Origin: Haloarchaeobius sp. HME9146
GTDB lineage: Archaea; Halobacteriota; Halobacteria; Halobacteriales; Natrialbaceae
Length of the DNA stretch: 64,000 nucleotides
Assembly: GCF_025399835.1 (NCBI RefSeq)
Contig: NZ_JAODVR010000001.1
Span: 2,604,001 to 2,668,000 of the forward strand
Direction of reading: 5' to 3'
Under the pieces are notes generated by a model that saw only the letters and a list, made by a program, of their open reading frames with translations, was not told the origin of the DNA and did no database searches. Every line of letters starts with the position of its first letter. Within the stretch, counting starts at the first letter, position 1. Of the stretch, positions 42,805 through 50,699 are shown in pieces. A program made the position numbers and the translations under genes.

Positions 42805-44955
42805 ATGGGTAACTGTATCATCTGTGGTGCCTCGGTTGACGGGCACATCTGTAAGAGCCACGAGGAGGACGTCGTCTTCACGTTCGAGGGCGATTCACCG
42901 AACCAACTGACCCCCGGCCGCTACTACCGCGGCAGCGTCGACGGCTTCGCCGAGTTCGGCGTGTTCGTCGACATCGGGACCTCGGTCACCGGTCTGTTGC
43001 ACCGAAGCGAACTCGACAAGCGACTCGACAGCCTCGACTGGAAGTCGGGCGACACCGTGTACGTGCAGGTGACGGACGTGCGCGACAACGGCAACATCGA
43101 CCTCGGCTGGTCCATCCGACAGGCCGAGTCCGAGTTCCGCGGCAAGCTCATCGACAACCCGAGCGGTGACCGCCTGCCCGAGGAGGACAAACAGGAGGTC
43201 GCGGCGACGACCGACGGGAGCCAGCAGGCCGCGACGCAGGTCCGCACGCCCGACGCCGACGACGCCCAGCCGACGACCGAGAAGACCGAACCGCCGACGG
43301 AGGCGCCCGACGAGGGAAACGCTGACGCGGCGGTCGAATCGAGCGACGACGACGCCAGTGAGGCGTCCGAATCGAGCCAGGAGCCCGAATCGAGCCAGGA
43401 GCCCGAATCGAGTCACGAGCCCGAGCCGAGCGACGACGAGCCGCTCGCCCGGACTGAGATCGAAGCTCTCGCCGACAACGTCGGCAAGGACGTAAGCATC
43501 GAGGGCGAGGTCATCAGCGTCCGCCAGACCTCCGGCCCCACCGTCTTCGAGCTCCGCGACGAGAGCGGTGTCATCGAGTGCGCCGCGTTCGAGGAGGCAG
43601 GTGTCCGCGCCTACCCCGAGGTCACCGTAGACGACGTCGTCCGCCTCGTCGGTGAGGTCGAGCGCCGTCACGACAACATCCAGGTCGAGACCGAGTCCCT
43701 GACCATCCTCGAGGGTGACGAGGCCGCAACCGTCGAAGACCGCATGCAGGCCGCGCTCGACGACGAGGCCGACCCCGGCACGGTCGACCTGCTTGCCGAC
43801 CACGACTCCGTCGCCGCCGTCTCCGACGAGATTCGCGAGGTCGCGACCGCCATCCGCCGCGCCGTCATCGAGTCGCGCCCGGTCGTCGTCCGCCACCGTG
43901 CGAACGCCGAAGGCTACGTCGCCGGTGCCGCCATCGAGCGCGCCGTGCTCCCGCTCGTCCGCGAGGAACACGCCCGCGACGACGCCGTCTACCACTTCTT
44001 CGAGCGCCGCCCGCTCGACGAGCCGGTGTACGACATGGACGCCGCGACGAACGACGTGACGAACATGCTCGACGCGCGCGAGCGCCACGGCGAACAGCTC
44101 CCCCTCGTCGTGCTCGCCGACCTCGGCAGCACGCTCGAGTCCCAGGAGAGCTACGACCTGCTCGACGTGTACGACGCCGACCGCGTCGTCGTCGACGCGG
44201 GCCACCCCGACGAGGAGATCGTCGATTCCGTCTCGGGCATCGTCAACCCGCACCTCGCCGGTGCCGGTGACGACGTGACGAGTGCGACCCTCGCCGCGAA
44301 CGTCGCCGTCCACGTGAACGAGGACGTGCGCGAGGACCTGCTCCACCTGCCCGCCATCGGCTACTGGCAGGACACGCCGTCGGTGTACACCGACCTCGCC
44401 AGCGAGGCCGGCTACAGCGAGGACGAGACCCGCGAACTCCGCGAGGCCATCGCCCTCGAAGCGTACTACCAGTCCTACAAGGACAAGCGCGAACTCGTCA
44501 CCGACCTCCTGTTCAACGAGAGCGACGGGCTCGCGGGCCACGTCAGCAAGCAGTTCCGCATCAAGTTAGAGCGCGAACTCGAGACCGCGCGCCGCAACGT
44601 CTCGACCCGCACTGCACAGGGCATCGAGTTCGCCGTGCTGGACGCCGACGCGTTCACGCACCGCTTCGACTTCCCGCCGACGGAACTCCTGCTCGACTCG
44701 CTCCACCGCGAGCAGGCCGCCGAGACCGACGAGCCGCTCGTCACACTCGCGCTGGGTGACGACGACCTCTACCTCCGCAGCACGGAGTACGTCGACGTCC
44801 GCGAGGTCGCCGACGAGGTCGCCGAGGTCGTCTCCGACGCTGGCCTGAGCGTCGTCGGTGGCCGCGACGGCCACCTGGAGTACCTCTCCGGCGAGCGCGA
44901 CGACGTGCTCAACGCGACGGTGTCGGCCATCGCGAAATCGTTCAAGCCCGAATAA
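42805..44955 (+). CDS. RecJ-like DHH-family phosphoesterase with Zn finger, S1 and OB domains
   Basis: A 716-residue protein. Domains in order: a small Zn finger (CIICGASVDGHICKSH, residues 4-19), an S1 RNA-binding domain (RYYRGSVDGFAEFGVFVDIG, about 38-110), a disordered acidic linker (about 120-215) with repeats of S-S-Q-E-P-E, an OB-fold nucleic-acid domain (VSIEGEVISVRQTSGPTVFELRD, about 230-305), and a C-terminal DHH/DHHA1-type region (about 330-716). Classic DHH motifs look weak (VVVDAGHPDEE, GAGDDVTS), so nuclease activity is uncertain. Archaeal members interact with replication or RNA 5' ends. Monocistronic by spacing. Confidence 0.75.
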   Translation: MGNCIICGASVDGHICKSHEEDVVFTFEGDSPNQLTPGRYYRGSVDGFAEFGVFVDIGTSVTGLLHRSELDKRLDSLDWKSGDTVYVQVTDVRDNGNIDLGWSIRQAESEFRGKLIDNPSGDRLPEEDKQEVAATTDGSQQAATQVRTPDADDAQPTTEKTEPPTEAPDEGNADAAVESSDDDASEASESSQEPESSQEPESSHEPEPSDDEPLARTEIEALADNVGKDVSIEGEVISVRQTSGPTVFELRDESGVIECAAFEEAGVRAYPEVTVDDVVRLVGEVERRHDNIQVETESLTILEGDEAATVEDRMQAALDDEADPGTVDLLADHDSVAAVSDEIREVATAIRRAVIESRPVVVRHRANAEGYVAGAAIERAVLPLVREEHARDDAVYHFFERRPLDEPVYDMDAATNDVTNMLDARERHGEQLPLVVLADLGSTLESQESYDLLDVYDADRVVVDAGHPDEEIVDSVSGIVNPHLAGAGDDVTSATLAANVAVHVNEDVREDLLHLPAIGYWQDTPSVYTDLASEAGYSEDETRELREAIALEAYYQSYKDKRELVTDLLFNESDGLAGHVSKQFRIKLERELETARRNVSTRTAQGIEFAVLDADAFTHRFDFPPTELLLDSLHREQAAETDEPLVTLALGDDDLYLRSTEYVDVREVADEVAEVVSDAGLSVVGGRDGHLEYLSGERDDVLNATVSAIAKSFKPE

Positions 44956-45025
44956 CTGCGAGACGCGACGCGACCGCCGAACCGCCATCTCTCCTCCCGC
45001 GACCGGTCCTGACTCGTTAGACTCG

Positions 45026-47818
45026 CTAGCTGTCGGTCACTCGGCGGGCCTGCGTCTCGTCCACTGACGGTTCGTCTGCCGGCTTCTGAGACACGTCGTA
45101 CACCTTCTGGAACTCCTCGACCGGGACCCGGTCCAGAACCTCGACGGTTCCATACGTCCCGTCGACCCGGATGCGCTCGCCGGTCTGGATGCGGGCCGTC
45201 GCGGACGGGACCGAGACGACCGCCGGGATGCCGTACTCACGGGCCACGAGCGAGCCGTGGGTCATCCGCCCGCCGACCTCGGTGACGAGGCCAGCCGCGT
45301 TGAGGAACAGCGGCGTCATGCCGGGGTCGCAGAACTCCGTGACGAGAATCTCACCGTGGTTGAGCGTCTCCTTCGTGGGGTCGCGGATGACCCGCGCGAC
45401 GCCCTCGACGACGCCCCGCGAGACGGGTGTTCCTTCGAGCGCGCCGTCTTCGGCGATGCGTGGCTCGCCCAGCGCCTCGCCGTCGCTGGTGATGACGCGC
45501 GGGGCGTACATGGCGGTGTGGTGGGCGAACAGGGCCTTGCGCCGGCGGATGTCGGGCGCGATGGGCTCGCCGGCGAGGGCGGCCTGGAGTTCGTCGAGCC
45601 GGAGGAGCCACACGTCCTCGGTGTCGATGAGCACGTCGGCAGCTTCGAGCGTCTCGCCGGCGGCCACGAACTGGGCCCGGGTCTCGGCGAGCAGCCGGGC
45701 GATGCCGTACTTCGGGTGCTCGCGGATGGCGAGGTAGCCGCGGTAGACGGCGACGAGTCGGCGGACGGCGGCGGCGCGGGCCTGGGCCTCGACGTAGTCG
45801 AGGTTCGCCCTGATCTTCGTCGCCTGGACATCCTCGGCGACGGCGACCTCCAGTCGCGTCGCGGCAGCCTCGGCCTCTCGGACGAGGGTCTGGAAGTGTT
45901 CCTGGTGACCACTCGTATCGCCGCCCACGAGCGAGCCACGGACCGCCTGCAGCAACTGGGTGGGGTCCTCGTTCCACCGCGGGCGCGAGATGTCTATCTC
46001 GTTCGGGCCGCGGAACCCGTACTCGTCGAGGAAATTCTGGAGCGCCGCGTCGAAGGCCGCGCCGCCCTCGACGGCCGCGACAGTCTCGCGGTCCTGTCCG
46101 GCCTCGATGGCGCGGGCGACGGCCGGAAGCGACCGCGCGAGGTCCGCGAGGTCACCTAGGGCGAGCGTCATGTCGGTGACCACGTCGCCCGCCAGACCGC
46201 GGCCAAGTGCATCGATGTCGGCCTCGTGGCCGGGGCAGAGCCGCCGGAGCGCGGCCCCTGCGATGAACGTGGCGTAGAACGGGAAGAACCGACCGACGAC
46301 GCCGAACAGGGAGCCAGAGAGTTCGTCGCGTGCGGCCTGGACCCGCTCTTCGACGGTCTCTTCGGTACGGATTCGTTCGACCGCCTCGGTGGCGAACTCG
46401 TCGTACCAGTCGCGCTGCCGGTCCGCGACGGTCGCGGGGTCGCCGAGGGCGAGTGCTCCGACGGCGCTGCCGACGATGCGCGAGACGAGTGGTGTGGCGT
46501 GGAGCCCGGTTCGCACGCCGCGACCGACCGTCGTGACCAGCCCGTCCTCGTCGGGCCAGGGGTCGCGTTCGTCGAGGAAGTCCCCGATGGCGACGGCCGC
46601 CGGTTCGTCCACGCTGGCCATCGCCCGGAGATAGCGCTCGCGGAGCCGTGGGGTCCGGACGAGTGGCGTTAGGTCCTGGTAGATTCGACCACCCGCGACG
46701 GCGGTGTCGGACAGCCCCTCGAACCCGAATCGGGTCATCGATTCGTCGAGCAGGCTGCGCCAGAGGTCGACCACGAGCGGCGGCATCGCCGCCGACATGG
46801 CCTCCTTGTGGTTCCAGCTGTAGTAGAGATGCAACTGGTCGTCGGTCGGTTGCGGCTCGGGGACCGGGAACAGGGTCGTGATGGGGCGCGCCTGGAGGAT
46901 GAGGAACCGGTCGTCGTCGCGGCACCACTCCACGTCCATCGGGCTCCCGAACAGGTCGTGCGCCTGGTTCCCGATGTCGACGAGGCCGCGGACCTCGTCG
47001 TCGGTGAGGACGCGCTGGCGGCGCTTCTTCGCGGAGACCTGCGTCGTCTCGGTGCCACCTCCCGGCGTGGCGTGGACGGCCTGGCGCTTCTCGCCGACGG
47101 TGTAGTCGAGGACGTCCCCAGTCCCGGCGTCGGCGTGGATGGTATCCGCCGTGACGAGGCCGCCGACCTGTGACTCCCCGAGGCCGTAGCCCGCGTCGAT
47201 GGTGACGCGGGCCCGGTTTCCAGAGACGGGGTCCGCGGTGAACAGGATGCCCGACGCCTCGGGGTAGACCATCCGCTGGACGACGACGGCGCAGCCGACC
47301 TCCTCGTGCGGGATGCCGTTCCGCTGCCGGTAGACGATGGCCCGGTCGGTGAACTCGCTGGCCATGCACTCGACGACCGTCTCGCAGACCGCGTTCGGGC
47401 CGACGACGTTCAGAATCGTGTCGTGCTGGCCCGCGAAAGAGGTGTGTGGCATGTCCTCGGCGGTCGCGCTGGACCGGATGGCGTAGGCGTCGTCGATGCC
47501 GAGGATGCCGAGCTCGCCGATTATCTGCTGGCGAACCTCGGGCGAGAGCCGTCTCGCCCGGATGGCCTCACGGGTCCGCCGCCCTGCTTCCTTGACGGCA
47601 GCGGTATCAGCTGGGTCGAGGTCGGCCAGGGCTTCGATGCGGGCCTGCACCGTCGGGTCGGCCACCACCTCGCAGTAGACCGCCGTGGTGACGCAGAACC
47701 CGGCCGGGACCGGTAGGTTCGCGCCCACGAGTGTCGCCAGGTTCGCGCCCTTCCCCCCTGTCCACGTCGGGTCGGTTGCGAGCGATTCGGCCAGCGGAAC
47801 GACTGTTGGTACTCCCAC
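45026..47818 (-). CDS. PEP-utilising enzyme with rifampin-phosphotransferase domain order
   Basis: A 930-residue protein. The N-terminal ATP-grasp/PPDK domain (residues 1-325) has WTGGKGANLATLVGANLPVP, YAIRSSATAEDMPHTSFAGQHD and ILQARPITT. A long mainly helical domain follows (about 330-780). The swivelling phospho-His domain is at the C-terminus, GGRMTHGSLVAREYGIPAVV with His854. PEP synthase would have a TIM barrel after the His domain; none exists here, so this is not PpsA. The order equals that of rifampin phosphotransferase, which moves the ATP beta-phosphate to a small molecule. Substrate unknown. A TATA element at 47879-47890 leaves a 5' UTR of about 40 bases. Confidence 0.8.
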   Translation of the reverse strand: MGVPTVVPLAESLATDPTWTGGKGANLATLVGANLPVPAGFCVTTAVYCEVVADPTVQARIEALADLDPADTAAVKEAGRRTREAIRARRLSPEVRQQIIGELGILGIDDAYAIRSSATAEDMPHTSFAGQHDTILNVVGPNAVCETVVECMASEFTDRAIVYRQRNGIPHEEVGCAVVVQRMVYPEASGILFTADPVSGNRARVTIDAGYGLGESQVGGLVTADTIHADAGTGDVLDYTVGEKRQAVHATPGGGTETTQVSAKKRRQRVLTDDEVRGLVDIGNQAHDLFGSPMDVEWCRDDDRFLILQARPITTLFPVPEPQPTDDQLHLYYSWNHKEAMSAAMPPLVVDLWRSLLDESMTRFGFEGLSDTAVAGGRIYQDLTPLVRTPRLRERYLRAMASVDEPAAVAIGDFLDERDPWPDEDGLVTTVGRGVRTGLHATPLVSRIVGSAVGALALGDPATVADRQRDWYDEFATEAVERIRTEETVEERVQAARDELSGSLFGVVGRFFPFYATFIAGAALRRLCPGHEADIDALGRGLAGDVVTDMTLALGDLADLARSLPAVARAIEAGQDRETVAAVEGGAAFDAALQNFLDEYGFRGPNEIDISRPRWNEDPTQLLQAVRGSLVGGDTSGHQEHFQTLVREAEAAATRLEVAVAEDVQATKIRANLDYVEAQARAAAVRRLVAVYRGYLAIREHPKYGIARLLAETRAQFVAAGETLEAADVLIDTEDVWLLRLDELQAALAGEPIAPDIRRRKALFAHHTAMYAPRVITSDGEALGEPRIAEDGALEGTPVSRGVVEGVARVIRDPTKETLNHGEILVTEFCDPGMTPLFLNAAGLVTEVGGRMTHGSLVAREYGIPAVVSVPSATARIQTGERIRVDGTYGTVEVLDRVPVEEFQKVYDVSQKPADEPSVDETQARRVTDS

Positions 47819-47878
47819 TTGTGCTCCCCCCAGAGTGCGCCCTATACGGGCCGTAGCGATATGACGGTTCCGCGATTC

Positions 47879-47890
47879 GATATATAAGGG
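47879..47890 (-). promoter_or_regulatory. TATA element of the PEP-utilising enzyme gene
   Basis: Minus strand CCTTATATATCG, about 65 bases before the ATG at 47818. The divergent elp3 gene has CCTTTTTGCC about 29 bases before its ATG. Confidence 0.5.
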
Positions 47891-47971
47891 AGGGCGGCGA
47901 CACGTGGCGGACCACAGCGCGTCGAACCCGTCCCGACACCCTTTTTGCCGTTACACGGCGATGCCATACCA

Positions 47972-49624
47972 ATGAGTACCGAGACGGACCCGACCGAGTC
48001 CGACGCGTTCGCGGCCGTCTGCGAGGACCTCATCGAGCAGATCCTCGCGGGCGAGCTGGAGCGCGACGACGTGGAGTCGGCCAAGTTGCAGGCCTGTTCG
48101 CGTCACTCCGCTCCGAAGGTCCCCAAGAACTCGGAGATACTCGACCATGCGCCCCAGGAGCGCCGCGAGGAACTCGAAGCGGTCCTGATGCGCAAGCCCG
48201 TCAGGACGGCCTCGGGTGTCTCCCCGGTGGCCATCATGACCTCGCCGCACATGTGCCCGCACGGGAAGTGCCTGTACTGTCCCGGCGGCCCGGCCAGCGA
48301 GTTCTCCAGTTCGCAGTCCTACACCGGCCACGAGCCCGCGGCGGCCCGCGGCGTCCAGAACGACTACGACCCGTACGGGCAGGTCACCCTGCGGCTCGAA
48401 CAGTTGCGTGAAATAGGCCACCCCGTCGACAAGGTCGAACTCATCCTGATGGGTGGGACGATGACCGCCCGGAGCCACGACTACCAGGAGTGGTTCGTCA
48501 AGCGCGCCCTGGAGGCGATGAACGACTACGACGTGGACAAGCAGCCCGAGCCCGCCGAGGGCGAGAGCTTCGCGCAGGACTTCGACGACTACGAGTTCAA
48601 ATATCTGGAGGACGTCATCGCCGAGAACGAGACCGGGCGAATCCGCAACATCGGGACGACGTTCGAGACCAAGCCCGACTGGTGCGACCCCGAGCAGATA
48701 GACCGGATGCTCGACCTGGGCGGCACGAAGGTCGAGGTCGGCGTCCAGACCACCTACGAGCGCATCAACCGCGAGATGCACCGCGGCCACGGCGCGCAGG
48801 CCAGCATCGACGCCAACCAGCGCCTCCGTGACTCGGCGTTCAAGGTCGGCTTCCACATGATGCCCGGCCAGCCCGGCATGTCCAAGGAGATGTGCATCGA
48901 GGACTTCCGCCGGCTGTTCGAGGACGAGAAGTGGCGGCCCGACTACCTCAAGATCTACCCGACACTGGTCGTCCGCGGGACCATGGTGTACGACTCCTGG
49001 TACCAGGACGAGTACGACCCGCTCACGAACGAGGAGGCCGCCGAGATCGTCGCCGAGGTCAAGTCGATGATTCCGAAGTACACCCGGCTCCAGCGCGTCC
49101 AGCGTGACATCCCCGCGGACTTCATCGACGCCGGCGTCTGGAAGTCCAACCTCCGCCAGCTGGCCTGGAAGAAGATGGAGGAACACGGCTGGACCTGTGA
49201 CTGCATCCGCTGTCGCGAGGTCGGCATGAACGACGAGGTGCCCGAGGACGTCGAACTCGACGTGATGACCTACGAGGCCGCCGGCGGCACCGAGCACTTC
49301 ATCAGCTACGAGGACCCCGAGAAGGACCTCCTCGTCGGCTTCTGCCGCCTGCGCTTCCCGGGCGACCCGGTCCGCCGCGAACTCCAGAACGCCGCCCTGG
49401 TCCGCGAACTCCACGTCTACGGCCCCATGGTCGAGGTCGGCCAGCAGAGCCACGACTGGCAGCACAAGGGCTACGGGAAGAAGCTGCTGGCGAAGGCCGA
49501 AGAACTCGCCGCCGACGCGGGCTACGACAAGGTCAGCGTCATCTCCGGAATCGGTGCGCGCGAGTACTACCGGAACAAGCTCGGGTACCACCAGGATGGT
49601 CCGTACGTGAGCAAGCGGTTGTAG
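47972..49624 (+). CDS. elp3: Elp3-type tRNA uridine-34 carboxymethyltransferase
   Basis: A 550-residue protein. The radical-SAM cluster cysteines are Cys95, Cys100 and Cys103 (MCPHGKCLYC), followed by GGTMTARSHDYQEWFV and KVEVGVQTTYERINREMHRGH. The C-terminal third is a GNAT acetyltransferase domain with the acetyl-CoA loop QHKGYGKKLLAKAEELA, and an intervening Cys group (CDCIRCREV). Archaeal Elp3 alone makes cm5U in the wobble position of tRNAs. The start at 47972 (MSTETD) fits leaderless transcription. Length as in other archaeal Elp3. Confidence 0.95.
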   Translation: MSTETDPTESDAFAAVCEDLIEQILAGELERDDVESAKLQACSRHSAPKVPKNSEILDHAPQERREELEAVLMRKPVRTASGVSPVAIMTSPHMCPHGKCLYCPGGPASEFSSSQSYTGHEPAAARGVQNDYDPYGQVTLRLEQLREIGHPVDKVELILMGGTMTARSHDYQEWFVKRALEAMNDYDVDKQPEPAEGESFAQDFDDYEFKYLEDVIAENETGRIRNIGTTFETKPDWCDPEQIDRMLDLGGTKVEVGVQTTYERINREMHRGHGAQASIDANQRLRDSAFKVGFHMMPGQPGMSKEMCIEDFRRLFEDEKWRPDYLKIYPTLVVRGTMVYDSWYQDEYDPLTNEEAAEIVAEVKSMIPKYTRLQRVQRDIPADFIDAGVWKSNLRQLAWKKMEEHGWTCDCIRCREVGMNDEVPEDVELDVMTYEAAGGTEHFISYEDPEKDLLVGFCRLRFPGDPVRRELQNAALVRELHVYGPMVEVGQQSHDWQHKGYGKKLLAKAEELAADAGYDKVSVISGIGAREYYRNKLGYHQDGPYVSKRL

Positions 49625-49783
49625 CGACGAGCGGGAGGACCAGTGCGTTCGGTAGTGTGACCGTGGGCCGCACCTGCAACGGTGTCGGAAATATCGGAGC
49701 GACTGTGTCAGGGGTGGATAACTGCGGTGAACCCTCGAATTCGCATATCCGTGCGCATGGTCTACCGCTAGCTAGTGATGTAG

Positions 49784-50422
49784 ATGCCCGTTACCATCAC
49801 CCCCGAACGCACAGCACTGCTGATCACCGACCCACAGGTAGACTTCCTGAAGCCCGAGAGCGTGGTCTGGGACCACATCGGCGAGACGGTCGAGGAGAAC
49901 GACGTCGTCGAGCACCTCGTCCAGCTCCGTGACGCCGCCCGCGAAGGCGGTATCACGGTGTTCTACTCCCCGCACTACTACGACGCCGACGAGTACGAGA
50001 GCTGGCAACACCTGAACCCCATCGACGAGATCATGTTCGACACCAGGATGTTCGACCTCGCCGGGTCGGGTAGCGAGTTCATCCCCGAACTCGAACCAGG
50101 CGACGACACCGTCGTCTGCGCCCCACACAAACAGCTCAGTGGCTTCTGGAGCAACGACATCAACACGCAACTCCGCCAGCGTGGCATCGACACCATCGTC
50201 CTCGCTGGCATGAGCGCGAACCTCTGCGTCGAATCACACCTCCGTGACGCGGTCGAGGCCGGGTTCGAGGTACTGGTCGTCACCGACGCGACCGCCGCCG
50301 CCGGGAAGGACGCACTCGAAGCCGCCTACACCAACTACGGCTTCATCGCACACGAGACCGCCACCACCGAGGAGGTCGTCGCCAGACTGTCACAGAAGGA
50401 AGTGGCCCCGGCCGACGATTAG
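49784..50422 (+). CDS. isochorismatase-family cysteine hydrolase
   Basis: A 212-residue protein with the complete catalytic triad: Asp16 (ITDPQVDFL), Lys116 (APHKQLSGFW) and Cys148 (GMSANLCVESH), with the usual cis-peptide region AGMSAN. Members hydrolyse amides or enol ethers such as nicotinamide, isochorismate or N-carbamoyl compounds; no neighbour tells which. The gene ends inside the stop codon of a small convergent ORF (50419-50568). Confidence 0.85.
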   Translation: MPVTITPERTALLITDPQVDFLKPESVVWDHIGETVEENDVVEHLVQLRDAAREGGITVFYSPHYYDADEYESWQHLNPIDEIMFDTRMFDLAGSGSEFIPELEPGDDTVVCAPHKQLSGFWSNDINTQLRQRGIDTIVLAGMSANLCVESHLRDAVEAGFEVLVVTDATAAAGKDALEAAYTNYGFIAHETATTEEVVARLSQKEVAPADD

Positions 50423-50568
50423 GCCGGTCGGCCACTGCCACACATCTGCAGGACAACCGTATTCGACCCTTTTCCGACGATACCCAGATAGATTCCGTAG
50501 CACACCAGCGCGACGACGACCAGGGCCATCGTCCCGGCACCGACGACACGGGCGGGAAGCGGGACCAT
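50419..50568 (-). CDS. possible 49-residue single-span membrane protein
   Basis: A short minus-strand ORF starting with ATG at 50568 (MVPLPARVVGAGTMALVVVA) with one clear transmembrane helix (about residues 8-32, ALVVVALVCYGIYLGIVG) and a polar end with a Cys (QMCGSGRPA). The codon use looks coding (GTC, CTG, ATC rich) and the stop overlaps the convergent isochorismatase gene by three to four bases, the spacing usual for real convergent genes here. It is too short to be sure of. Confidence 0.45.
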   Translation of the reverse strand: MVPLPARVVGAGTMALVVVALVCYGIYLGIVGKGSNTVVLQMCGSGRPA

Positions 50569-50699
50569 CGATGCGCCGTCGGGGGCGGAGGGTGGACCTG
50601 CGGCTATCTGTTACCTGGTTGACTCGAAGTGTCGATATAACAGTTGTGCTGGCGGCCCTGAACGACAGGCCCTTACCCTCCCCACCAAAAATCTCGCCC

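Noticed and set aside
42895-44541. 548-codon open frame antisense to the RecJ-like gene
   Set aside because: Val/Leu/Asp-rich shadow of the RecJ-like coding sequence; no start signal and no family features.
46152-47369. 405-codon same-strand frame inside the PEP-utilising enzyme gene
   Set aside because: Arg/Gly/Pro-rich out-of-frame shadow; the overlapping frame has ATP-grasp and phospho-His motifs.
47951-49591. 546-codon open frame antisense to elp3
   Set aside because: Shadow frame caused by strong third-position GC; elp3 explains the whole stretch.
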